Assembly: GCF_024868665.1 (NCBI RefSeq)
Contig: NC_079900.1
Location: forward strand, 2,665,042-2,729,041
DNA: 64,000 bases
Source of the DNA: Triplophysa rosa
Taxonomy: Eukaryota > Chordata > Actinopteri > Cypriniformes > Nemacheilidae
Direction of reading: 5' to 3'
A model generated the notes under the pieces. It ran no database searches. It saw nothing but the letters and a program-made list of their open reading frames with translations, and was not told the origin of the DNA. A program made the position numbers and the translations under genes. Shown piece after piece: positions 31,757 to 44,600 of the stretch (its first letter is position 1; each line of letters starts with the position of its first letter).

Positions 31757-34700
31757 ATGATTCGCTCAGTATCTTTACTCAAATACTCTTTAAATCTTTC
31801 TCAGCGGGCTCATGTCAGGCTGTTATCATCCAGCAGAGGGATAACAAACAGAATAGTGCCCGCGACATTCACTGGAGGTACATGTTTTAAACGTTTTATT
31901 TATCAATTCATTTGAATTATGTGTAATCTGTGTATTCAAGTCACCAGAAGAAACCAGCTTTTGGGATTTTTGTGTTAATTCATACTAATTTGCACACATG
32001 ATTTGTGTAGAATTGTAGTTTATTGCAAAGTTGAAGAATACTGTAGTATTGGTATGCAGTTTCGTGAACTGTAGCATACTCTTACCATGTCATAATATAG
32101 TGCTATAGTATACACTTTGTTGATGTACACTACAATATTCTGTAGTATTAACTATGTTGAGTTGAATTGATCACCATACTGTCATTTAGTATCTAGGAAG
32201 TATACAAAAGTTATTGTTTCATGTGGGAGTAAATAACTGTGTTGTTTGCATACATACTATAGATCCATTCTTAAGCAGAGAGTGTTGAGCATCCATAGCC
32301 AACCTAACACAAACCCAAAACCACACTATTAGATCTATAAGCATCAGTGCTGTTAATAATGTGTTATTCTTAAACAGCTGACACCAATGGCAGACATCAG
32401 CAGTGTCATGGCAGACCTGTCAGAGTCTGGAGCTCAAGATGTACCGGTGCCCGTGTGCTTCACCGCACATACAGCACTCAACACGCAGAACCTGCAGAAG
32501 AAGAGCAGCTCCACAGCATCATCAGTGACACAGAGAGCATTCGAGGTACAAAAGATTCGACTGTATCTATTAACTATATGTTGTTTTGAATAGTTCAGCC
32601 AAAGAAGAAATTCTCTTATTGTTTATTATTACTATTATTATACTTATAATAAAGTCTAAAAATGGATCTATTTTATCAGGATCCTTCTCCAAACATGAGT
32701 TCCAAGCGGAGACGAAGAAACTGCTGGATATTGTGGCCAGGTCACTGTATTCTGAGAAGGAGGTAAAGAATATTCGAGAAACAAGGCATTCAGCTCAGTT
32801 CTGTTAGCGTCTGAATCTTGCTGGTGTTTGCCCTGTTAGGTGTTCATCAGAGAGCTCATCTCTAACGGCAGTGATGCGCTGGAGAAACTGCGGCACAAGA
32901 TGATGACATCAGGTGGTGACGCAGCACCGATGGAGATCCACCTGCAGACAGACGCAGCCAAAGGAACCTTCACCATCCAGGTATCCTGCACCAATGAAAC
33001 ACCTCGATCAAAAAACACCGCATGTTTGATACCGGCTCGGATACCAGATGATGCATTAATAAAACTAATGCAAACAAATCAAATGATAACACAACTTTCC
33101 ATATGAATTGATTTTGGAACGTTTTGATCGTGTTATATATAAACCTTACTAAGAACATCCATGTTGTGTTCAAAAACCACATCTGTGCATGCGTTTATTT
33201 AAACCTGCATGCGTCTCATTACTAGAAGTCAAACATGTGAATAAGAGACGGTTGTCTTTTAAGTAACGCTTTCATGCATCTGCATATTGAGTTTAAACCC
33301 AAAACTAATCATAATAATTTACTCACCCTTGTGTCATTGTAGGACTTTCTTTCTTCCGCAGAACACAAAAGAAGATATTTTGAAACATGTCGGACCCCAT
33401 TCACTTGCATTGGTTTTGTGGCCATACAATAGAAGTGAATGGGGATCGGTGCTGTTCGGTTACCGACTTTCTTCAAAATATCTTCTTTTCTGTTCTGCGG
33501 AAGAACGAAAGTCATAAAGGTTTGAAATGAAATGAGAATTTTCATTTTTGGGTGTCATCCACGCCCTTTTTTTCCAAGCCAATAACGTAGTTATTCATTC
33601 ACCTTCGGCTTTACAACTTGGCGGACTGCTTTCATTCACACACGGCAACATTACACACTGCATGAAATGTAGTTTACATGATCTCGTAATATGGACTCTT
33701 TAAAGTCATTTAGGTAGTTTATATGAGAATATTTCATGCGATTTATTGTATCGCAGAATATCTAAAACATTTCTTGGTCTTTTTCTCTCATATTTCTAGG
33801 ATACAGGTATTGGGATGAGTAATGAAGAGCTGGTTTCTAATCTGGGCACCATCGCTCGGTCTGGATCAAAGGTGCGTCTCATTGACCCGTGACTGATTCC
33901 ACCAATGAGGTTCGAGCACATGGACATGATTTCTTGTTTTGATCTTCTGCGTCTCTCAGGCGTTTCTGGAAGCCCTTCAGAATCAAGCGGAGGCCAGCAG
34001 CTCCATCATCGGTCAGTTTGGTGTGGGCTTCTACTCCACCTTCATGGTGGCTGATAAAGTGGACGTTTACTCTCGATCTGCTGAACCGGACGCTCCCGGA
34101 TACAAGTGGTCCTCAGATGGGTGAGCGGAGTGAGAGAGAACAGCTGTAATGAAAAACCAGATCTGATTCGTTCAAACTTTACATTCAACTCGTTCGGGTT
34201 TTGTGCGTCTGCAGTTCTGGATTATTTGAGATCGCAGAAGCTTCAGGTGTGCGTCAGGGGACTAAGATCGTGCTCCACCTTAAAGACGACTGTAAGGAGT
34301 TCTCGTCCGAGGACCGCGTCAAAGGTTTGCCACACGCCGACGACATCAGCTCAGACATATTCCTTGAAGAAGGAAACGATTCAATCATTTTTATTTGCAG
34401 AGGTTGTGACTAAGTACAGCAACTTTGTCAGCTTTCCGATCTTCCTGAACGGACGACGGCTGAACACACTTCAGGTATGAGAAGTCTAACGGTAAATGAC
34501 CTCTCGTGCATGGATCGTCCTGACCGCTCTCTCTTCACAGGCGCTGTGGATGATGGAGCCCAAAGACATCAGCGAGTGGCAGCACGAGGAGTTTTATCGG
34601 TACGTGGCTCAAGCTCACGACAAACCGCGTTACATGCTGCACTACCGCGCCGACGCTCCGCTCAACATCCGCAGCATCTTCTACGTGCCGGAGATGGTGA

Positions 34701-37080
34701 GTGCGATGGGACAGACGGACGCAATGAATGTTTGTAGCGTGTCTGACGGTTTTTGTGCGTGTGAGAGCAGAAGCCGTCCATGTTTGACGTGAGTCGTGAG
34801 ATGGGCTCCAGCGTGGCTCTGTACAGCCGGAAGGTTCTGATCCAAACCAAAGCCTCCGATATTCTTCCCAAGTGGCTTCGCTTCCTGCGAGGTGAGCAGA
34901 TCCAGCCAAGACACGTTTCATTGAACACATACTTGAAAGATTTTTTGTAACGCAATCCCATATCGCGGTAAAGCACCATGATGTGTCATTTTGTTTGGGC
35001 AGGTGTCGTGGACAGTGAAGATATTCCTTTAAACCTCAGCCGAGAGCTGCTGCAGGAAAGTGCTCTGATCAGGTACAAACCCTGCGCGAAGCCTCTCCTC
35101 GCACCCTCCGTTTCACGCCTGCGAGAGTAACGCACATTTCCTCGCTTTTAGGAAACTGAGAGATGTTTTACAGCAGCGGATCATTCGCTTCTTCTTGGAC
35201 CAGAGCAAGAAAGATCCGGAGAAGTACGCCCGGTTCTTCGATGACTACAGCCTGTTTATGCGCGAGGGCATCGTGACCACCGCCGAGCAGAACGTCAAGG
35301 TACGCGCCGTCTTCTTTTCTCTTATATACTGCGTCTTGCTTGGTTTGTAAATGGCTGCTGTTGTGACGTGGCAGGAGGACATCGGCAAGCTGTTGCGTTT
35401 CGAGTCGTCCGCTCTTCCCGCCGGACAGCAGACCAGTCTGATGGAGTACGCCTCTCGCATGACGGCCGGAACCAGGAACATTTATTACCTGTGCGCTCCG
35501 AACCGCCACCTGGCCGAACACTCGCCGTACTTCGAGGCCATGAAACAAAAAGACATGGAGGTGAAAACACACATCAGTGTTCGTTTACACAACTCGCAGT
35601 TTTATTTATTTACTGGCGAGTCTGGAAATGACCTCGCCAGTATCGAGATATTCACGAAATTGCTGTGAGGCGTAGTTAAAAATCTAAATTCTGTCATCAT
35701 TTATTCACCCTCGTATCACTCTTTCTTCAAGTTATTTTGAAAAATGTCAAGAAAGTGGGTTTAGTGTTGTTTGGTTATCAACTATCTTCAAAATATCTTC
35801 TTTTGTGTCCTGCAGAAGAGAGAAACGCATACAGATTTGTAATGACATGAGGGCGAATAAATGATAAAAGAATTCTCATTTTTGCGGTAACTGTGTCTTT
35901 AAATGGTCTAGTCACTGTTCTAATAACCTCAATACAGTGCTAGCGAAACTGAATTCTGGGTAATCAGACGAGAAGTCAAAGTGAGCCGTTCCTGTGGTTC
36001 TTCCGGCAGGTTCTGTTCTGCTTCGAGCAGTTTGATGAGCTGACGCTGCTTCACCTCAGAGAGTTTGACCGGAAGAAGCTCATCTCCGTGGAGACCGACA
36101 TCGTGGTCGATCATTACAAAGAAGAGACGTTTCAAGACGGCAAAGCTGGTAAGATATCAGAACAGTTGAAAATCTGTGCGTTGAGACCCTGATGATGATG
36201 ATGTCGTTATGTTGTGCAGCATCCGAGAGGCTGACGGAACAGCAGGCCGACGATCTGATGGCCTGGATGAGAAACTCGCTCGGACAGAACGTCGCCAACA
36301 TCAAGGTCACCGCATTGCAGTCATCAGTGAAAACCACTACATTAATAAACGTTTCTGCTGTTTGAGAAAACTGATGTTTTCATTGGCTCATGCGTGTGTG
36401 GTAAATAATGTGTGGTTCCTTTGTTTCTGTAGGTGACCCCGCGTCTAGACACGCACCCGGCCATGATCACGGTGCTGGAGATGGGAGCCGCACGACACTT
36501 CCTGCGCACGCAGCAGCTCACACGCAGCTCGGAGGAGAGAGCGCAGATCCTGCAGCCCACGCTGGAGATCAACACTGGGTACACGCTCCCGTAACCTAAA
36601 GATAGTCATTTCGATACATGACAAAAACGCAGTACCGTTTCTTGGGTAACACTTTCCGAAAAGGTTAACGGTAGTTATAACTAGCATTATCTTTATTTGA
36701 ACATTTACTAAAACAAATGTTGTATCTGTTAACATGGATGAACGCACAATGTGTAACACGAACAATTGTATTGCCGTTAACTAACATTAACAAAACATCA
36801 ATCATTTACAGACACGACCTCATCAAGAAACTCCACGCTTTGAAAGACTCAAACTCTGAACTCGCTCAGATGCTTCTCGACCAGGTGAGAAACACGTGAC
36901 TTTCACTTTATGATTTCGATTTTAACCGTGGTATGTGCATGAGTTTCATTGTGTTAAATACATTGTTTTTCATACAAGATTTATGACAACGCCATGATCG
37001 CCGCTGGGCTGAATGAAGACCCCCGTCCGATGATTTCTCGTCTGAATAAACTGCTCACACAAGCTCTGGAGAAACACTGA
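31757..37080 (+). CDS. trap1: TRAP1, mitochondrial HSP90-family chaperone, complete
   Basis: ATP-driven dimeric chaperone of the mitochondrial matrix. Eighteen exons: 31757-31877, 32378-32545, 32680-32762, 32840-32980, 33800-33871, 33960-34120, 34215-34324, 34401-34474, 34541-34696, 34771-34891, 35003-35072, 35152-35299, 35375-35560, 36010-36148, 36220-36305, 36433-36578, 36812-36884, 36979-37080. They sum to 2157 nt (718 residues; human 704). An Arg/Ser-rich, acid-poor N-terminus ([16 protein letters not shown]) fits a mitochondrial presequence. The GHKL ATPase follows: [49 protein letters not shown]. Then the middle domain ([35 protein letters not shown]) and the C-terminal dimerisation domain ending LTQALEKH. 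Start chosen as the first ATG of the presequence. No defect seen. Convergent with crebbp. Confidence 0.96.
33300..33560. repeat. trap1: MITE of the 'gggtgaactgtcccttt' family, copy 5, in trap1 intron 4
   Basis: Inverted arms agaacacaaaagaagatatt / aatatcttcttttctgttct around ttcacttgcattggttttgt / atagaagtgaatgggg. Right end tgagaattttcatttttggg. Confidence 0.85.
35680..35905. repeat. trap1: MITE of the 'gggtgaactgtcccttt' family, copy 6, in trap1 intron 13
   Basis: ctgtcatcatttattcaccc at the left and gagggcgaataaatgataaa at the right, with caaaatatcttcttttgtgt inside. The right tip is degraded (gcggtaactgtgtctttaaa). Confidence 0.8.
36640..36805. repeat. DNA-element fragment ('gggtaacactttccgaaa' family), in trap1 intron 16
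   Basis: Begins gggtaacactttccgaaaag and runs to ttaactaacattaacaaaac. The inverse of the same family ends a stretch at 53220-53345 (aactaacattaacaaggatt to ttattgtaaagtgttacc). Confidence 0.6.
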
Positions 37081-38350
37081 AGCCCACGCTGTGTCTCACC
37101 CCGCTGACTATCATTGGAGCTGTACACGGCTCTCCCTCACCACCTCACGCCCTAAACTCAAGAGAAAGTTATCGATATAAAGACTTGAGAATCTGTGGGT
37201 TTGGTGGGAGTCACAGTTTGTCAGCTGTAAAGAGACCATTTTCCCATTTGTCTGTCTGTAGTCAATGTGAAGAAGAATCTGCTGAAAACCGAACTTTGTG
37301 AGATGAAGATAACGTGTGTTGTACTCTGTATTAATTGTCCATCATTCAGATGTTTTGTCCATATGCTGTCTTGATTGTTTCGACACAAATTAATTATACT
37401 GTAGTCAATTTAAGGAGTAATTAGATCTCAAATACACTAAATTAAAGGTCTACACATTTTTCTTAGCTTGTTTGAATGTTTATTTTTTCCCCATTTTTAT
37501 TTACGTAGGTCTTTTCTGGACATTAAGAGCATTTTTACAGAACATTTCAATACAATAGAACATGTTTTTTTTTTTTTTTGTAGTTTTGTGAATACAAATA
37601 AATAGTATGCGATTCCCTGTATCTAGTTTGTACTAAAGTGTAAGTAAAGATGAAGAGGGCAAACTAAAAGTGAACTAAAAACTCCAAGGGGCGATTTCCG
37701 GACAGGGACTAGTTTAAGTCAGGACTAGGCCTTGGTTAAATTAGGATATTTAAGTTGTTTTTAAAAGCGTTAGGGTGTGCAATCCACTATAAATCCACTA
37801 ATACCAATCATCATTAAGAACTGGACCTACCCGTCTTATAAATAATAAAGTTTTCATGAACGGATAGAAAATCTATATTTTATTCATTTCTTATTCTCAA
37901 GCTTGTGAAATGCATAAACATAAAATGTAGCGCTTCGATACGTGACAAAATGAGTGCTTGTAGTTTCGTAATTCAGACAGAAGGGGGCGCAGTGAAGCCA
38001 GCTATAAACCGCGATACTTTCATTTACTCTACATTGCACTGACTTTACATTTAAATGGTTTAAAATCCGCTTTAATAAAACATTCTTGTATTTATTCTCC
38101 CTAACACAAAACAATTCATATAAAAACACTAATTTTTAAGAAGCAAAACATTTTTTTTAAAGAAAAGATTAAGAGTCAGTGGCATGTTGGGGACATTATC
38201 TGACAATAAACTCAAATGGACATCAACTTTCAAAATTAGCAGGGTTCTGGAATCGAGTCGAAAGACTTCCACATCTTGAGTCCCAAATTTGATTGCGGCT
38301 CGATTAGAGTTTACTACCTTATGAAATGTTCATCTTTTAAGATACCTCAC
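37081..38350 (+). other. trap1 3' UTR and convergent intergenic DNA
   Basis: Candidate polyadenylation signals are attaaag near 37442 and aataaa near 37597. A repeat end (ggactagtttaagtcaggac), related to the element at 4962-6072, occupies 37684-37830. No further gene was seen. Confidence 0.5.
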
Positions 38351-38472
38351 CCTGTTGAAAAAAACAGCATATGCTGGTTAGGTATGTTTTGATGCTGGTT
38401 TGTGCTGGTTTAAGTTGGTCAAACCAGCATCAAAACATACCTAACCCAGCATATGCCATTTTTTTTCAACAG
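38351..38472. mobile_element. 122-bp MITE with CAGCATATGCTGG ends, short copy
   Basis: Left cctgttgaaaaaaacagcat, right the inverse (atgccattttttttcaacag). Inside, tggttaggtatgttttgatg is answered by catcaaaacatacctaaccc, so the copy is almost a full palindrome. The same family, with internal expansion, is at 58001-58389. Confidence 0.9.
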
Positions 38473-38871
38473 AATAGGGTCTAAATTTGACCTTAGGCCA
38501 GTATGTTAGAGAGTATTTTGCATCGGATCAAACCATGTCTGGCACACCGATGAAGAATCATGCACCCTTTACAAAACACTCCAATATCCTGTCATTTAAA
38601 TTTTCCACTGAGTTTTATAGATGTCAACGAGAGTCAAAATCTCTAAGTGCATTTTTATTACTTGTGTGGAAATCACTAATGCTTCAAACTCTTAGAGTTT
38701 CGTATTTTAACAAGAGAACAACTTTTAAAGAATGATTTTAAGTTTTGCACAAAAACGACAGTGACATATTCCGTTGCGTTAACTGTAACCCGAACGAATC
38801 TTTGCTTGGCTGTACGACATTTGAACGCACAAGTAGTAAAACCAAGGAGACATTGTGTCTGTTGCACACAG

Positions 38872-38877
38872 TTTATT
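38872..38877 (-). promoter_or_regulatory. crebbp: Candidate polyadenylation signal of crebbp
   Basis: TTTATT on the plus strand (AATAAA on the gene strand) lies about 940 bp past the crebbp stop. Region 38878-39816 is then its 3' UTR; frames in it show no conserved protein. Confidence 0.45.
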
Positions 38878-39816
38878 TAACAATATGGTATATAAGTACG
38901 AAACAAGTTCTTAACCAGTTTATACAGCGATCTCAATCTTTTTTCCTTTTATTTACAGTGTCATCGAGCTGCATGATTTACATTAAAGAATCGTTCACCT
39001 TCAATTCAAGTTTCATTGAGAAAAAAAAGAGGTCGACTGAAGAACTCTTTGAAGAAATCAGCAGTCAGAAGAAACTCCGGCCTCATAAGCGAGGCAGAGG
39101 GGGACATCATTGATGTTTCAGAGATCAAACAAGAAAACAGAGGAAGATTTTTCCTACATCTTAAGCAACAACTACTGAATTCAGGCCAATAAATTAACGC
39201 ATTTGGGCACCTTGAAAAATAAGAGCAACTTTTCACCATTTGCTCGTGTTCGTGTGTGTGCAGTAGCCAAGGCTCCTTTCTGTACAAATGAATACAGGTC
39301 CTCTGTACAAACTCCACAGTCCGGAGAGAAAAAGGCTGCGCGCGTCCTTTTCCAAACCTAGTAAATGTGAATACAGACGGAATGAGGATTAATCCAAATT
39401 CCACACCAAATATCTTACAGTCCCTAAACAGCACACACACAGAAAAAAAAATGCATTTCAGTTTGCAAACATCCAAAACGCAAGTAAAGTATTCAATAAT
39501 AAAATCAAATATTTTGCCTTGAGAAATATCATTAAAAAGTCCATAACACCCCTGCCCTAGAACAAAAAACAAAACAAAAACAAATTAAAAACGTAACACA
39601 TGGACCAGGACTGCATTCCAGCCGGTCAGACCAACCCTTCTCAAAAACCTCCTTTGTGATTCTGCTCTTGAAACAGTCATTTGAATCTCTCCAACACAGG
39701 AAAAAGCAGTCCACTGGTTGTGTAAACCTATTACAGTCCGTTGCTTTGTCGTATTCTGACGACCTCTCAAAATTCAGTACAACGTGCACCGTTGTCCTTC
39801 AGAATGTCTCTTAATG

Positions 39817-41600
39817 CTACAATCCCTCGACAAACTTCTCTAACGTGTCTCCCGTGGTGTCCCCGACCATACTCAAGTCGTTAGTCAGTCCTCCACGGTT
39901 TGGCGTGTTCAGCTGAGGAAGCATTGCACTCTGCTCAGGTGTGCACAGGTGAGCCTGGTCCATGGGTCCCTGCATGGGTCCCCCGAGGCTCGGGTGAGAG
40001 GAGCCGGAGTGCAGGGGAGCGTGCTGCGGCGAGGGCAGAGGCTGCATGCGTGGGGAAGGGCTGGAATGTGGTGGCTGTTGGGAGGGGGGACGGGGCGATT
40101 GCACGGGGGCGGGTGACCTCACCTGGTTGCCCAGGGTGTTGGCCATGGCCTGCTGCTGTCCTGCAAGCATGTGGGGTCGCGGGCTCATGGAAGCGGCCTG
40201 TGCCGGCGACCCCATCTGCTGCTTCAGCATCTGCTGCTGCTGTTGCTGCTGTTGTTGATGTTGCAGCAGGCGTTGCTGCAGGATACTTTGCTGGGCTTCC
40301 ATACTCATACCAGGCTGGCCCATTTGAGCCATGGGTGTCATCTGACCCATGGGCCCAGCACTTCCCTGCATGGCCATCTGCTGCTGCATCCGGATTTGTG
40401 AGTAACTAGCCGCGCCTTGGGGTTGCGGGAATCTTTGTCCAGGCTGCATGGCTCCGGGTTGCTGCTGTTGTATCTGACGCAAGAGCTGGCGACGGAACAT
40501 CTGCTGCTGGTTTCCGTTGTGTGCCGCGTTCATCATTTGTCCCTGCGGGCCGAGGGCTGCCATGGCCTGCGTAGCGACCTGTTGAGGCTGCTGAGGGGCC
40601 ATGCCAGGTCTCTGCACGGCACCGGCCTGCATGGTTGCCATGTTCTGCATTCCTGGCTGGGCTGCGAGCATGGCCTGTGGATTCTGCTGCTGTTGCGCCT
40701 GCTGCGGCTGGCTGGACTGATACTTTGCCGTCCGCTGTTTAATAAACGCAGCCATTAGATGGGGATTGGACTTGAGGATATTAAGGACTTGCTGCTGCTG
40801 CTGAGGGGAACTGGGCGATTTCAAGGTGCGCAACAGGTCTTGCAACGCTCCTGGGGCGATACTGCTGGCCACTCCTCTTTGCTGCAGGCCCTGCTGCTGA
40901 GGGGCCTGTGGTGGCGCTTGCTGGGGAGGCATAACGCTTTGCATCTGCCGTGGCTGCTGCTGCATCATAGCGCGCTGCATCAGCTGGGCTTGCTGCGGCG
41001 TCTGCATTACCTGAGGCTGCTGCGGGCTCATGGCCATCTGCTGAGGGGGAACTTGCTGCGGCGGAGGCGCCTGCGGATTCTGCATGACTCCTTGCATCCC
41101 CTGTCCCCATTGGCCGGGCTGCATGTTCTGAACCATCTGAGGACCACGGGGACCCATCATCTGCATTGGATTCATCATGCGGGCTTGGTTCATCGGCATG
41201 CCGTTCATATTCATTCTGTGGTCTGGCTGCTGCTGCTGCTGTTGTTGTTGTTGTTGGAGCTGCTTGTTTTTGTTCATCATCTCCATTTGATTGACAGCCT
41301 TCATTGCAGCATGTTGCTGTGGAGAGGGCTGCGGCTGCTGTTGGGGAGGCATAGGCAGAGGAGACTGTTGCTGGGGCAAAGGCGAGGACTGTGGTCCCGG
41401 TTTTCCCTGGGACCCAGGTGTAGGAGGTTGGCTGGGGAAGCCCTTAACCATTCCGGCCACGTTCTGATGCGGCTGCTGGGGCTGGTTGGCTAATGTTGGA
41501 GGGGCCTGAGGGGTGTTAGGCTGCTGCAGCTGTTGAGAGTTGGGTGTCCCCGGACCTCCTGAGGTAGTTGGGGAGGGCAGACTCTGAGGCATTCCTCTGC
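39817..41600 (-). other. crebbp: crebbp Gln-rich C-terminal region with NCBD
   Basis: Low-complexity Gln/Pro/Met sequence with several pure Gln runs (for example 41225-41265 and about 40220-40260). In it lies the nuclear coactivator binding domain, [20 protein letters not shown] followed by [20 protein letters not shown], at about 40725-40860. The long plus-strand Leu/Cys-rich frames here are shadows of the CAG/CTG repeats. Confidence 0.9.
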
Positions 41601-44600
41601 CCTGCATGAGCGCCATGCGCCGCCGCATCATCTGCGCCTGCTGCAAGCGCTGCTGAATCTGCTGCTGTCGCAGCTTGTGCTTGATATTGAGACAGAAGGG
41701 CACTGGGCACTTGTTCTCCTGGCAGTGCTTGGCGTGGTAGCAGCACAAAGCGATGAGCTGCTTACAGACGGGGCAACCGCCATTGGTCTTGCGCTTGCAG
41801 CCCTTGGTGTGCTGCACCACCCGCTTCATCTTCTGGCAGGACGGCAGAGAGCAGTTGGCGTTGCGGCATTGACAGGCGTGCACCAGCGACTGGATGCAGC
41901 GTTGGATGCTGAGGCGACGACTTTCCTGCGGGCTCTTGTTGGCTTCGCTGCTCTGGTTGTTGCTGTCGTCGTCCAGGCCCAAACCCCACTTGACCATTTG
42001 GTGCTCATGACCCTTGGAGTTGTAGCAGTTGATGCATAGATCAAAGTCCTGTAAAAAAACAGAAGTATTTTTTAAAATAACTATAGTAAAGAATCAAGAT
42101 AGGAATCATTTGTTTTATTTCACAATCTAAACCTATCTTTTTCTCGTTTAAAATAGGGTTAGGAACAGTAACCCAACAGTACTGTCAAAGTCATAAAAGC
42201 AGCACTGACCTCGCAGACGGTGCAATGCCAACGTGTCTCTACGTGGTGCTTGCACTCGTTGCAGGTATATACAAATCGGTCCTGGCCCTGATTGTGTAGC
42301 TCCACCAGCATGCACATAGTGCTCCATTTGCAGCGACGTAAGGAACTAAACTCCCAGTGCTTGTCCCTGGCCAGCGTCAGGAAGGCGTCACGGCCATCCA
42401 TCAAATCACAGGTCAGAAGTGGGTCAGGATCCATGATCGGAGGCAGGGTGTTGACCGCTGGACCGGCATGCAGGTGGATCACAAAGAAGACCTGGATTTG
42501 ATCAAGTAAAAAAAAGAAATTTAGAACTGGAGAAGAAATGGTATTCTCTCCAAAACTCAGTGAGTTAAGACCAACCTCTTTGTGCTTCTCCATCGTTGCA
42601 TAAAGCTTCTGGGACAAATCATTAGCTACATTCGGCATCCCAGGCTTCTTTTTGTTGGCGCGGCTCATGCTGCTCTTGTTCTTGTTGGTCTTTTTATTGT
42701 TCTTCTTTTTGCCGTTCTTGCTGTCGGCTTGAGTTCCCTGTGGAAATGGACGACATTATAAATGAATGCCTATAAACTACTACATCAATTTCATGTCCAG
42801 AGTTTGGCTTTCGGACTAACCTCTGTTGTCTCAGTGGAGGCTGTGTTCTCCTCCTTTTTCCTCTCCTCCTCTTCTTGTTCCAGCTCCTTGATGCTCTCCT
42901 CTAGAACATTAGGCCAAAAATCACCCTCGAAGTAGGGCAGTTCGTTGGCACTTGTCAAGCGGTCCTCTGTGGCCTGCTTGAATATGTCCTGTACAACACA
43001 CAGTCAGGCATTTCGTAAGTGATATGATTGGAAGTCTAACGTAGGAATGAAAATCTGATCACTGCAAACCTGCAAAAAGCTATTTGTTCAACAATAGAAT
43101 TAAATGGTGGAACATTGTACACATACCTTGTAGTCATTAATGATTCTTTCTGCAAAGGCCTTGTCCAGCATTTTGCGGTACCACTCTTGGAGTCTCTTGG
43201 GCTTGGGAATCTTCTGATCTGGAGGATGACAGTGGAAGATGTAGTCGTCGCCTTCACTTGGTGGGCAGGCCCATATGTGGCCAGTCACATACCTGTAGGT
43301 GAAAATCTCATCCATCAGTGCCATAATCAAAAATAACTGCTTTTTAAAGACTTAACAAGCATGTCATTTCTGCACTACAGAATTGCAAAAATAATTTCTC
43401 CCCAAACACAGATCATGTCTGCTATTTTTATGAAAAGCTCATATTCATGCCCTAAACTCACGCCTTGTTTGTGTAACGTTATAAAGAGCTTACTTAGGAT
43501 TGGTTAAGCATGATCAAGCTGGTACAAAACTTACCCAAGTTTCCTGACATACTCCAGATAACCGATGAGGATTTCGTGGTAAACTGCAGTTCTTAGTATC
43601 CGAGGCTTGAAGAAGTGAATACTGTCGAGATATGATATGTATACCCGCCTGGAAAGAGCAAATGTGCATATTTAGCTTTTTCAAGACATCATTTATTGTT
43701 TGTTTCCCAAGAAACACTACCTGGTGTTGGGAAAAGGACACTCGGATCCATACTCCTGGACATGCATGCCAAAGAAACACACATCCACTCCGTCAATCTC
43801 TTCGAATGCAAAAAGTGCTTTGGTTCTGTAGGGAAAGGTTTCTGACATCTCCCCCGAGTCAACAAACCTGCAGAGAAGTGATATGATGCACAATTAAATT
43901 GTCTCTAGGTCTCCATCATTCATATATTACATTACTTTATATTCCTGTAAGTGACGGTACCTGGATTTCATTCCAGGTTTGACCTCTACGGTCTTTTCAG
44001 AGCTGGCCACCACCCGCACAAACACCTCTCCGGCTTCAGGGTGACTCTGCCTTTTCAAGTACTTATTCACCCGGTCTTCAATGTACGAGCCCAACCGCGT
44101 GGTCTGCAACCCTGATCACACAAGCACACGCAGGTTTAGTTAACTCTGTGGCAGACAACTAAACGTATGACCAACAACTCAAGCATCACAGGTGCTTACT
44201 CTTAGCAGAAAACTTGTTCTCCTTCCGCGATTTTCCTGACTTTTTCAGACAGTTGTCACAGATGAAACTGTAATGGGGGAAAACAGCAGTTGTGAGGAGC
44301 ATGTCACATCACTTGATCAACTGCAGGACAACGGAGGGATCAGTCGCTTACCCTGACGGCCAGATGACGTCATAATGCAGAACGCAAATCTGATGCATCT
44401 TCCTGCCGCAGTCTTTACATTCAACAAATCTGCAGGACAGAGAAGTTTAGATTTAATCATTTTTTCCCAGAACATGCAAACAGCATTTCTTTTTTTAAGT
44501 ACATGGTAATGACAAACGATTGCAAATCAATGACGTACGGTTCAGAATCCAACATGTCATTTTTCTTCTTCTCAAACTGCTCCTTGGATATCATACTGGA

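Noticed and set aside
39900..42039. Long Leu/Cys/Ala-rich plus-strand frames opposite the crebbp last exon
   Set aside because: Antisense shadows of CAG-rich glutamine coding; no splice, start context or homology.
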